From: Flavobacteriales bacterium
GTDB taxonomy: Bacteria > Bacteroidota > Bacteroidia > Flavobacteriales_E > Vicingaceae
DNA: 64,000 bases
NCBI GenBank assembly: GCA_905339165.1
Contig: CAJPFH010000014.1
Coordinates: 31,340 to 95,339 of the forward strand
Direction: 5' to 3'
The notes below the pieces were generated by a model. It made no database searches. It had not been told where the DNA came from and saw only the letters and a list, made by a program, of their open reading frames with translations. The position numbers and the translations under genes are program-made. Each line of letters begins with the position of its first letter. Position 1 is the first letter of the stretch. Positions 28,201 through 36,041 of this stretch are shown piece by piece.

Positions 28201-29151
28201 ATGTTGAGCAGAAGGTTGCAGCGAATTAAGGTATTACAGGCTTTGTATGCATTTTTTCAATCAGATAATACAGAAATTCAAAAAGCCGAAAACGAACTTT
28301 TTTTGAGTTTAAACAGAGTATACGAATTATACATTTATTTTCTTATACTCCCCATAGATATTGTTGGCGTTGCCAGTCAAAAAATAGAAGATTACAAGCA
28401 GAAAATATTACCTACCGAAGAAGATTTAAACCCTAATCTGAAGTTTGTAAACAACAGGTTAATTTCAGCAATAGCAAATAATACTCAACTTAAAACATTC
28501 GCTGAGAATAAAAAAATATCGTGGCAGTTGTACGATGAGGAAATTCGGAAATTTTTTAATTTAATCAGGCAGAGTGATGAGTATCAAGTTTATATGAACT
28601 CAGAAAATAATTCGTTTGAAGAAGATAGAAAAATTTTAATAAACCTCTACAAAATTTTATTGCCACAATTTGAATTGATTTTTGACAAGTTTCAGGAAAA
28701 AAGTATCTATTGGAATTTAGAAGATATTGATTATGCTCTTATGTTGTGTATAAAAACATTTGAAGCATGCGAAATAGATACTCAACAGTTAAATGTGATG
28801 CCTATATACAAAGACGATGAAGACGATACAGCCTTTATAAAAAATTTATTTAGAAAAACTATTTTACACAATACTGAAAACGAAGTATACATTAGCGATA
28901 AAACAAAAAATTGGGAAATAGAACGCATTGCGTTAATTGATATTATACTCATGAAAATGGCTATTACCGAATTATTATATTTTAGCTCGGTGCCAATTAA
29001 AGTTACCCTAAACGAATATATAGAAATTTCAAAATTATATAGCTCGCCAAACAGTAAAGTGTTTATTAATGGTATTTTGGATAAATTAGTAGCCGATTTT
29101 AAATCGAAAAAATTAATAAATAAGCAAGGAAGAGGTTTAATTGATAAATAA
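28201..29151 (+). CDS. nusB: Transcription antitermination factor NusB (long Bacteroidota form)
   Basis: The 316-residue product starts MLSRRLQRIKVLQALYAFFQS, the NusB boxA-RNA-binding N-terminus. It ends with the conserved helical part IERIALIDIILMKMAITELL and NEYIEISKLYSSPNSKVFINGILDKL. Bacteroidota NusB proteins have a long insert between these parts, as here. It helps rRNA antitermination. It begins the conserved order nusB-DUF1573-yajC-ybbR-coaE. Confidence 0.92.
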   Translation: MLSRRLQRIKVLQALYAFFQSDNTEIQKAENELFLSLNRVYELYIYFLILPIDIVGVASQKIEDYKQKILPTEEDLNPNLKFVNNRLISAIANNTQLKTFAENKKISWQLYDEEIRKFFNLIRQSDEYQVYMNSENNSFEEDRKILINLYKILLPQFELIFDKFQEKSIYWNLEDIDYALMLCIKTFEACEIDTQQLNVMPIYKDDEDDTAFIKNLFRKTILHNTENEVYISDKTKNWEIERIALIDIILMKMAITELLYFSSVPIKVTLNEYIEISKLYSSPNSKVFINGILDKLVADFKSKKLINKQGRGLIDK

Positions 29152-29157
29152 AAAAAC

Positions 29158-29613
29158 ATGAAAAAAATTGCACTTATTTCGTTCATTACAGTTCTATTTT
29201 TCGCTTCATGCGAAAATAAAGAAAGCGAAATTTCGTCTGATTTAATTAATAATCCAAACACGGCTTCAGAAGTAGATCCGGAGCACATGCCGGTAATTAC
29301 TTTCGATAATGAGGTGTACGATTTTGGAGAAATAGTGCAGGGAGAAAAAGTAAATCACTCATTTACATTCAAAAACACAGGAAATGCCGATTTGCTTATT
29401 TCATCGGCTCAGGGAAGTTGCGGATGCACCGTACCAACCTGGCCAAAAGAACCGATTAAACCGGGTGAAACAGGGAAAATTGATGTAGAATTTGATTCAA
29501 ACGGCAAACAAGGAAAACAAAATAAAACGGTAACCTTAGTGGCTAATACATTGCCAAATACAACCGTAATAGCTATTAAAGGAGAAATATTATTACCCGC
29601 AGAAAAAAAATAA
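29158..29613 (+). CDS. DUF1573 domain lipoprotein
   Basis: The 151-residue lipoprotein (lipobox FFASC) carries one DUF1573 immunoglobulin-like domain, with the signature YDFGEIVQGEKVNHSFTF and SAQGSCGCTVP. The paired cysteines in GSCGC are a hallmark of the family. It is likely exported and anchored facing the periplasm; its role is unknown, although genes for it lie between nusB and yajC in many Bacteroidota. Confidence 0.88.
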   Translation: MKKIALISFITVLFFASCENKESEISSDLINNPNTASEVDPEHMPVITFDNEVYDFGEIVQGEKVNHSFTFKNTGNADLLISSAQGSCGCTVPTWPKEPIKPGETGKIDVEFDSNGKQGKQNKTVTLVANTLPNTTVIAIKGEILLPAEKK

Positions 29614-29638
29614 CTATTTATAAATAAAACAAAATCGT

Positions 29639-29971
29639 ATGAAATTATTATCTATACTACTAATGGCACCCCCCCAAGGAGAGGGTGGTGGTGGCGGAGC
29701 CATGCAATCACTCATTATGTTTGGACTAATTATTATTGTGTTCTACTTTTTTATGATTCGCCCTCAAATGAAAAAAGCAAAAGAGGCCAAAAAGTTTAGA
29801 GAAACTTTAGACAAAGGAGATAAAATCGTAACCATAGGAGGCATTCATGGTAAAGTAGCCGAAATAAAAGAAACAACCATTATAATAGAAGTAGAGGGTG
29901 GTATGCGTTTAAAGGTTGAAAAGGCGGCTATTTCGCCCGAATATACAGGCCAGTTAGAGCAAAAGAAATAA
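29639..29971 (+). CDS. yajC: Preprotein translocase subunit YajC
   Basis: The 110-residue protein has a single membrane helix (about 24-43), the [17 protein letters not shown] motif and the [14 protein letters not shown] domain typical of YajC, an accessory part of SecDF-YajC. The start has a short Pro/Gly-rich N-terminus ([14 protein letters not shown]). It lies between the DUF1573 gene and the YbbR-like gene in the conserved order. Confidence 0.95.
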   Translation: MKLLSILLMAPPQGEGGGGGAMQSLIMFGLIIIVFYFFMIRPQMKKAKEAKKFRETLDKGDKIVTIGGIHGKVAEIKETTIIIEVEGGMRLKVEKAAISPEYTGQLEQKK

Positions 29972-29974
29972 AAG

Positions 29975-29990
29975 GGGATTAGCTAATCCC
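29975..29990. repeat. Perfect 16-base palindrome between yajC and the YbbR gene
   Basis: GGGATTAGCTAATCCC sits in the 24-base gap between the yajC stop and the GTG start of the next gene. It can form a six-pair hairpin with loop AGCT. The following TTCTTG is too weak to make a confident terminator, so it may be a regulator site or a partial attenuator. Confidence 0.6.
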
Positions 29991-29995
29991 TTCTT

Positions 29996-30988
29996 GTGGT
30001 GAAAACAGATGTGCAAATAAACAAGTCTGAAAAATCGTATCTTTTCCGTTTTAACAAGCATGTTTATGTGTACTTGATAAGCGTGCTTTTAGCTTCACTC
30101 TTTTGGTTTCTAAACGCTTTAGAAAAAACATATTTTGTTTTAGTTCATTTTCCCGTTACATACACGGGAATACCTGCAGGAAAAATGGTATTAAACGAAT
30201 TACCTCCCCAAGTTAAAATACAAATTTCAGGGAAGGGGTTTAATCTGTTGCCCATCACACTATTAAATAAAAACAATAAACTATCAATCGACTTTTCGCA
30301 AGTTAAATTCAATAAAAAAAGCGAGGAGATATACCGAATCTCGGCAAGCGATTTAATAGAGCAAGTTAAAAATGAAATACCATCGAACGTAAAAATAAAT
30401 ACCCTCAACCCCGATACTATTTTTTTGCATTTAAACGAAAAATACAGTAAAACAGTGCCCGTAAAACCACTATTTCATGCTGTTTTTAAAGATCAATTTA
30501 GTTTTAGCGATACCTTAAAAATTACCCCATCACATATTAAACTATATGGCCCTAAAAAGGAATTAGATAAAATAAATGCATTGTATACAGATAGTTTTTA
30601 TATTGAATATCCCGAAAAGAAATTAACAGTAAATATTGGTTTACAAAACATATCCGGCCATTTGGAATTAGAAACAAACAAAGTGGAAATTGTTATACCG
30701 ATTGAGAAACTTACCGAAAAAAAAATAAGAGTTCCGGTGCAAGCTATAAATTTGCCCGATACAATTCAAATAAAAACTTTTCCTCAGTGGATAGAATTAT
30801 CCTTGTTGGTTCCTCTGAGTAAGTATGACGCAATTGATGAATCTCAAATAGAATTAACAGTTGATTATTTAGACTATTCGGAAAAAAAGAAATCCCGATT
30901 ATTGGTAAAAGTTCAAAAGAAACCTGAATTTGTAATAATCAATCACACAAAACCAGAAAAGGTTGAGTTTATAGTAAAAAGAAAATGA
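29996..30988 (+). CDS. YbbR-like (CdaR-type) domain protein, GTG start
   Basis: The 330-residue protein has one N-terminal membrane helix (about 26-45, with FWFLNALEKTYF) and then repeated beta-rich YbbR-type units with text such as FPVTYTGIPAGKMVLNELPP and VKIQISGKGF. In Firmicutes YbbR (CdaR) regulates the c-di-AMP cyclase; there is no cyclase gene here. The start codon is GTG (two adjacent GTGs at 29996 and 29999). Its stop overlaps coaE as ATGA. Confidence 0.8.
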   Translation: MVKTDVQINKSEKSYLFRFNKHVYVYLISVLLASLFWFLNALEKTYFVLVHFPVTYTGIPAGKMVLNELPPQVKIQISGKGFNLLPITLLNKNNKLSIDFSQVKFNKKSEEIYRISASDLIEQVKNEIPSNVKINTLNPDTIFLHLNEKYSKTVPVKPLFHAVFKDQFSFSDTLKITPSHIKLYGPKKELDKINALYTDSFYIEYPEKKLTVNIGLQNISGHLELETNKVEIVIPIEKLTEKKIRVPVQAINLPDTIQIKTFPQWIELSLLVPLSKYDAIDESQIELTVDYLDYSEKKKSRLLVKVQKKPEFVIINHTKPEKVEFIVKRK

Positions 30989-31578
30989 TAAAAGTAGGTG
31001 TTACCGGAGGTATTGGAAGCGGAAAAAGCGTGGTGTGTAAGATATTCGAGGCTTTGCAGATCCCCGTATTTTATGCCGATGTGGAGGCTAAAGAAATTGC
31101 CGTAAACGATTTACAAGTGGTAGAGCAAATAAAACAAAATTTTGGAAATAATATCTATACTCCCGAAGGCACACTTAACCGAAAAAAACTTTCCGAAATG
31201 GTGTTTAATGATGAAAGTAAATTACAAGTTTTAAATCAAATTATACATCCTGCTGTAGTCAAGGCTTTTATTGAATTTGAAATTAAAAACCCCAATGCAC
31301 CCTATATCGTAAAAGAGGCCGCCATATTAATTGAATCGGGAGCCTATAAGAATACAGACAAAATTATTGTAGTTACCGCTCCTCTTAAACAAAGAATAGA
31401 GAGAGTAATGAAACGAGATGGAGTGCTGGAACAAGAGGTGTTACAAAGAATAAGCAAGCAGTTTCCGGAAGAAAAATTAATGCCATTTGCCCATTTTATT
31501 ATACACAATGAAGAGGGTGCTATGTTGTTGCCACAGGTAATAGAAATTCATCATTCCATCCTAAATGAATTATCCTAA
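30985..31578 (+). CDS. coaE: Dephospho-CoA kinase
   Basis: CoaE phosphorylates the 3'-hydroxyl of dephospho-CoA, the last step of CoA synthesis. The P-loop GGIGSGKS (residues 9-16), the YADVEAKEIA motif and the lid text RIERVMKRDG are conserved, and the length (197) is normal. It overlaps the YbbR gene by four bases and abuts the DUF2752 gene, whose ATG follows its stop directly. Confidence 0.95.
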   Translation: MIKVGVTGGIGSGKSVVCKIFEALQIPVFYADVEAKEIAVNDLQVVEQIKQNFGNNIYTPEGTLNRKKLSEMVFNDESKLQVLNQIIHPAVVKAFIEFEIKNPNAPYIVKEAAILIESGAYKNTDKIIVVTAPLKQRIERVMKRDGVLEQEVLQRISKQFPEEKLMPFAHFIIHNEEGAMLLPQVIEIHHSILNELS

Positions 31579-31887
31579 ATGAACAAGATTACTCACTGGT
31601 TAGACGAACATTTATTGCCGTGCTTTTATAAGCAATATTTTGGAATAGACTGTCCGGGGTGCGGTATGCAGCGTGCATTTATATACTTACTAAAAGGCAA
31701 TATCTCTGAAAGCATTCAACTCTATCCGGCTCTTATTCCCATGTTGCTCATGTTTTTCTATTTAGCACTTCATCTTACGTTTAAATTTTCGAAAGGGGCA
31801 AAGATTCTTACATTTATGTTTATCTTTAACTGCTCATTAATTATCATTAATTATATCTATAAAATCTTTACTCATGGAATTTACTGA
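31579..31887 (+). CDS. DUF2752 small membrane protein
   Basis: The 102-residue protein has the DUF2752 signature CPGCGMQRAFIYLLKGN (about 27-43) and two predicted membrane helices in the second half. The CPGCG pair can bind a metal or be redox active; function is unknown. It abuts coaE and overlaps the next gene by 14 bases. Pairing of DUF2752 with a CCC-motif membrane protein is common in Bacteroidota, which supports both calls. Confidence 0.85.
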   Translation: MNKITHWLDEHLLPCFYKQYFGIDCPGCGMQRAFIYLLKGNISESIQLYPALIPMLLMFFYLALHLTFKFSKGAKILTFMFIFNCSLIIINYIYKIFTHGIY

Positions 31888-32242
31888 AGAAAAGCACGAA
31901 AGCACACATCCAACCCAGCCTCAAACCATTCAACTGGCCGAAGCGCCCAATGCCACATTAATATTGGTGTTCGGTATATTATCTATTGTTTTTTGCGGAA
32001 TAATAGGTTTAGGCTTCGGAATTACTGCTCTCATTATGGCCAATAAATCGAAAGAAACCTATAGTTTAAATCCGGCTTTATACACCAATGGTAGCATTAG
32101 TAATGTAAATGCAGGCAGAATCTGTGGCATCATAGGAATTGTTCTGGGTTCCATTATTACGCTATTTATAATAGCATACGTAATCTTTATTTTTGCCATT
32201 TTAGGCGGGCTTGCGGCCTCGGGCGGAACCGGTTGGATTTAA
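31874..32242 (+). CDS. CCC-motif/DUF4190-like membrane protein
   Basis: The 122-residue protein has a charged, Pro/Gln-rich N-terminus and two long Gly/Ile-rich membrane segments, ending in ILGGLAASGGTG. It matches the small 'CCC motif' membrane proteins found next to DUF2752 genes, though the Cys cluster is reduced here to a single Cys in each helix region (VFCGI and RICGI). Function is unknown. The nnr gene follows after 11 bases. Confidence 0.7.
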   Translation: MEFTEEKHESTHPTQPQTIQLAEAPNATLILVFGILSIVFCGIIGLGFGITALIMANKSKETYSLNPALYTNGSISNVNAGRICGIIGIVLGSIITLFIIAYVIFIFAILGGLAASGGTGWI

Positions 32243-32253
32243 TATAAACAGAA

Positions 32254-33762
32254 ATGAAAATTCTCTCTGCCCAACAAATACGTGAAGCAGATAAATACAC
32301 CATAGAGCACGAACCTATTTCCTCTTTAGATTTGATGGAACGTGCTGCAAACGCTTGTTTTAGGTGGATTATCACTCGCTTTCCGAAAAAAGAAAATAAA
32401 ATACTAGTATTTGCCGGAAATGGAAATAACGGAGGAGATGGATTAGCAATAGCCCGCTTACTGCACAATGCAGGATATATCGTTAAAATTGTATTGTGCA
32501 CGGTAGCTCCCGAAAACTCTAGAGATTTCGAGTCTCAACTACAAAGAATTAATCAGGAAAACATTGAAACAGAAAACTGGGAATCTTTTAATACACCGCA
32601 TTCTATCCCCCAACTTTTAATAGATGCTTTATTGGGCACAGGATTAAATCGTTCGGTGAAGGGCGAGGTGGCACAACTGATTACTCAAATCAACTCATAC
32701 AAAACAACAGTAGTTTCTGTAGATGTACCCTCCGGTTTGTTTGCCGATGATAATTCAAACAATGATGGTGAAATCGTTCGTGCGTCAATCACTCTTACCT
32801 TTCAGTGTCCAAAGTATTCTTTCTTTTTTTCAGAGAACCATTTATATATTGGCAGTTGCTATGTATTAGATATTGCTTTACATCCCGATTTTTTCAAGAA
32901 AGCCGAAACCAACAAATATTTTATTGTACCAGACCTTATTAAAAACTTTTTGCTAAACAGAACCCTTTTTCAGCATAAAGGAAATTTCGGACACGCTTGT
33001 ATTATTGCAGGTAGCAAAGGAAAAATAGGAGCAGGGATATTGGCCACAAAAGCATGTATTTCATCGGGTGCGGCATTAACAACTTCTGTTATTCCTGAAG
33101 CAGGAAACATCATATTGCAAAGTGCCGTTCCGGAGGCTATGTGCATAACTAGCGGAAATGAATATATTGAAACTATTCCGACCCAAGTTTATGAATACAG
33201 TGCAATAGGAGTGGGGCCAGGAATTGGTAATAATACAGAAACTCAACAAATGCTGAAATTAATTATTCAGCAATATAAGGGGCCATTACTGCTCGATGCC
33301 GATGCCATCAATATTCTGTCGGAAAATAAAACATGGATTTCTTTTTTGCCAGAAAATACCATACTCACTCCACACCCTAAGGAGTTTGAAAGATTAACAG
33401 GTAAATCGAACTCGGCATACGAGCGACATCTAAAACAAATAGATTTTTCGGTAAAATACAGAGTAATTGTAGTATTAAAAGGGGCCTATACTTCAGTATC
33501 CTTACCTAATGGAAATGTATATTTTAATTCTACAGGCAATGCGGGTATGGCAAAGGGGGGAAGCGGAGATGTGTTAACCGGTCTTATAACCGGCTTGATG
33601 GCCAGAGGATATATGCCGCAACAAGCAGCCCTATTAGGGGTGTATATCCATGGATTAGCCGGAGATTATGCAGCAAAAGAATACCAAACAGAAAGCATGA
33701 CAGCCGGAAATATTATTACCTGTTTCTCGAAAGCTTTTAGCGAAGTGTACTCAGAATATTAA
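32254..33762 (+). CDS. nnr: Bifunctional NAD(P)HX epimerase and ADP-dependent dehydratase
   Basis: This enzyme repairs hydrated NAD(P)H. The N-terminal half is an epimerase domain with GNGNNGGDGLAIARLL (about 51-71) and SVDVPSGL. The C-terminal half is the ADP-dependent dehydratase with the ATP-site GNAGMAKGGSGDVLTGLI near 428-446 and the catalytic Asp in the same stretch. Length (502) is normal for the fused form. It follows the DUF4190-like gene by 11 bases. Confidence 0.95.
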   Translation: MKILSAQQIREADKYTIEHEPISSLDLMERAANACFRWIITRFPKKENKILVFAGNGNNGGDGLAIARLLHNAGYIVKIVLCTVAPENSRDFESQLQRINQENIETENWESFNTPHSIPQLLIDALLGTGLNRSVKGEVAQLITQINSYKTTVVSVDVPSGLFADDNSNNDGEIVRASITLTFQCPKYSFFFSENHLYIGSCYVLDIALHPDFFKKAETNKYFIVPDLIKNFLLNRTLFQHKGNFGHACIIAGSKGKIGAGILATKACISSGAALTTSVIPEAGNIILQSAVPEAMCITSGNEYIETIPTQVYEYSAIGVGPGIGNNTETQQMLKLIIQQYKGPLLLDADAINILSENKTWISFLPENTILTPHPKEFERLTGKSNSAYERHLKQIDFSVKYRVIVVLKGAYTSVSLPNGNVYFNSTGNAGMAKGGSGDVLTGLITGLMARGYMPQQAALLGVYIHGLAGDYAAKEYQTESMTAGNIITCFSKAFSEVYSEY

Positions 33763-33824
33763 TTCTGTCTAAAATCATTTTTTTATTTATTCCTAGCACA
33801 TACTTTCGTGCATTATCATTATTT

Positions 33825-33989
33825 ATGAATATTCCCTATACTTCCTTTATTACGAGTTGCAATGAGCAACAGCCTATTGCTATTCAGCTGAAGAAGAAAA
33901 AGGAAAAGAAAAAGAAAGATGAATGTTGCGAACGCTTTAGAAAAAAAGGCAAATCTTTTTGCAAGTCCTGCCCCCAAAAATGGGCTTAG
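33825..33989 (+). CDS. Tiny Lys/Cys-rich protein of unknown function
   Basis: The ATG-to-TAG frame encodes 54 residues: an N-terminal MNIPYTSFITSC, a long lysine run (about 23-31), then a compact cysteine set (C34, C35, C46, C49) in the order DECC, SFC and SCP, with total Cys 5. The CC...CxxC spacing suggests metal binding. A near -7 box TACTTTCG lies at 33801-33808, 16 bases before the ATG. The ORF is short, so codon evidence is limited; the non-random cysteine pattern is the main support. It lies between nnr and the broken MoxR gene. Confidence 0.5.
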   Translation: MNIPYTSFITSCNEQQPIAIQLKKKKEKKKKDECCERFRKKGKSFCKSCPQKWA

Positions 33990-34021
33990 ATTTTTACCTA
34001 ATTTAGTCAAAAATTATTAGT

Positions 34022-34843
34022 ATGTTGTTTCAAGGTACCGAAAATTATATTGTATCAAAAGATTTATCAATTGCTGTAAATGCGGCTATTTCTCTGCAAA
34101 AGCCCTTACTTATAAAAGGCGAACCGGGTACAGGAAAAACTTTACTTGCCTTTGAAATTGCTAAAGCACTGAATAAAAAAATAATTACATGGCACGTAAA
34201 ATCAACCACTACTGCACAATAAGGATTATATGAATACGATGCTGTTTCTCGTTTACGCGATTCACAGTTGGGCAGTGATAAGGTAAACGATATAGCAAAC
34301 TACATTAAGAAAGGCAAACTGTGGGAAGCGTTTGAGTCTAGCGAGCAGGTTATTTTACTAATAGATGAGATTGATAAAGCAGATATAGAATTTCCAAACG
34401 ATTTACTTTTGGAATTAGACAAAATGGAATTCTATTGTTATGAAACAGGAGAAACTATTAAAGCTCATATTCGCCCCATAATTATAATTACTTCAAACAA
34501 CGAAAAAGAATTACCCGATGCCTTTTTGCGAAGGTGCTTTTTCCATTATATCGTATTTCCCAACAGAGATACACTCAAAGAAATTGTAAATGTTCATTAC
34601 AATAACATTGAAGATAAACTGGTAGAAAAAGCAATGGATATTTTTTATGCCTTAAGAGAAAAACGGAATATAAAAAAGAAACCTTCTACCAGTGAATTGA
34701 TAGACTGGTTGAAATTGCTATCCGTGGGAAAAATTACCGGTGCAGAGTTAGATAAGGTACTTTCCGGTAAAAGCGAAATTCCCTTTTTAGGCTCGTTGCT
34801 AAAAAACGAACACGATAAAAAAGCCATTCTCGGAAGTCATTAA
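34022..34843 (+). pseudogene. MoxR-like AAA ATPase interrupted by an in-frame TAA
   Basis: Two parts of one MoxR-family ATPase lie in the same frame (34022-34222 and 34223-34843), split by a TAA at codon 67. The text across it, KSTTTAQ-stop-GLYEYDAVSRLRDSQLG, is continuous with family members, which have Gln or another residue there, so a CAA-to-TAA change is the simplest cause. The rest is intact: Walker A GEPGTGKT (32-40), Walker B ILLIDEIDK, and TSNNEKELPDAFLRRC. The total would be 273 residues, the family norm. The partner VWA gene downstream is intact. Either the gene has just been lost, or the stop is read through, or it is a sequencing error. A restart at the TTG at 34268 would lack the Walker A site. 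Confidence 0.85.
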
Positions 34844-34855
34844 CCGTGTTTAAAA

Positions 34856-36040
34856 ATGTTTATAGACTTTTTTCTTTTACTTAAAAACAATAAAATTCCT
34901 GTTACATTACAAGAATATCTTACTTTACTGGATGCATTAGATAAAAATTTGGCAGAGTACAACGTAGAATCGTTTTATTTTTTATCGCGAACTATACTAG
35001 TAAAAAATGAAAAGCATTTAGATTTGTTTGATCAACTTTTTTCAGCCTACTTTAAAGGAGTTGAAACAATTAACACCTCTGAATTTATTGAAATACCCGA
35101 AGATTGGTTAAGAAAAAACTCCGAAAAATTTTTAAGTCCAGAAGAGATGAAAAAGATTAAAGCTTTTGGAAATCTAGATGAAATTATAGAAAGACTTAAA
35201 GAGCTGATGAAAGAACAGAAAGAACGCCATGAGGGAGGAGGCAAGTGGATAGGAACCGGTGGCATCTCTCCCTTTGGAGCCTACGGGTACAATCCGGCTG
35301 GAATTAGGATAGGACAAGAGAGTAGTAGACATCGCAGAGCAATAAAAGTATGGGATAAACGCGAATTTAAAAATTTAAGAGACGATGTAGAATTAGAAAC
35401 ACGCAATATAAAAATGGCATTGCGGAAGCTGCGAGTGCTTTCCAGAGAAGGGAAAAAAGAAGAACTCGATTTAGAAAAAACTATTACAAAAACTTCTAAA
35501 AACGGTGGTGTGTTAGATTTGGAAATGGTTCCTGCCGAAAAAAATACAGTTAAAGTGTTGTTGTTTCTAGATATAGGAGGGTCTATGGATGATCATATAG
35601 AATTATGTTCGCAACTTTTTTCTGCCGCCAAATTTGAATTTAAACATATAGACTTTTTTTATTTTCATAATTGCCTTTACGAAAATGTTTGGAAAAATAA
35701 TATTCGCAGATGGGAAGAGAAAATCTCTACTTACGATGTGTTGAATACATACAATTCCGATTATAAGGTGTTTTTTATAGGAGATGCCTCTATGTCTCCA
35801 TTCGAAATTGTATATGCCAACGGAAGTGTAGAGCATTATAACACAGAACCTGGAAGCGTTTGGTTAAAGCGAATCATAGAGCATTTTCCGTATTGTGTAT
35901 GGCTAAATCCTATTTCACAGAACGAATGGAAAGAAACGCCTAGCATAGAGCTAATCAGTAAATTGTTTAATAACCGAATGTATCCGCTAACATTGAGTGG
36001 AATTGAAGAAGCCGTAGCTGCTTTAAAGAAAAAAGGATAA
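34856..36040 (+). CDS. VWA domain protein of the CoxE/MoxR-partner family
   Basis: The 394-residue protein has a helical N-terminal part, a linker and a C-terminal von Willebrand A-like domain. The domain holds the metal-site motif FLDIGGSMDDH (D239 and on), a variant of DxSxS typical of CoxE-like proteins. Such proteins work with a MoxR AAA ATPase as a chaperone pair that inserts cofactors or activates targets. Here the ATPase gene lies 12 bases upstream and carries a nonsense codon. The target is unknown. The gene converges on the histidine-kinase gene with one base between stops. Confidence 0.85.
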   Translation: MFIDFFLLLKNNKIPVTLQEYLTLLDALDKNLAEYNVESFYFLSRTILVKNEKHLDLFDQLFSAYFKGVETINTSEFIEIPEDWLRKNSEKFLSPEEMKKIKAFGNLDEIIERLKELMKEQKERHEGGGKWIGTGGISPFGAYGYNPAGIRIGQESSRHRRAIKVWDKREFKNLRDDVELETRNIKMALRKLRVLSREGKKEELDLEKTITKTSKNGGVLDLEMVPAEKNTVKVLLFLDIGGSMDDHIELCSQLFSAAKFEFKHIDFFYFHNCLYENVWKNNIRRWEEKISTYDVLNTYNSDYKVFFIGDASMSPFEIVYANGSVEHYNTEPGSVWLKRIIEHFPYCVWLNPISQNEWKETPSIELISKLFNNRMYPLTLSGIEEAVAALKKKG

Positions 36041-36041
36041 A

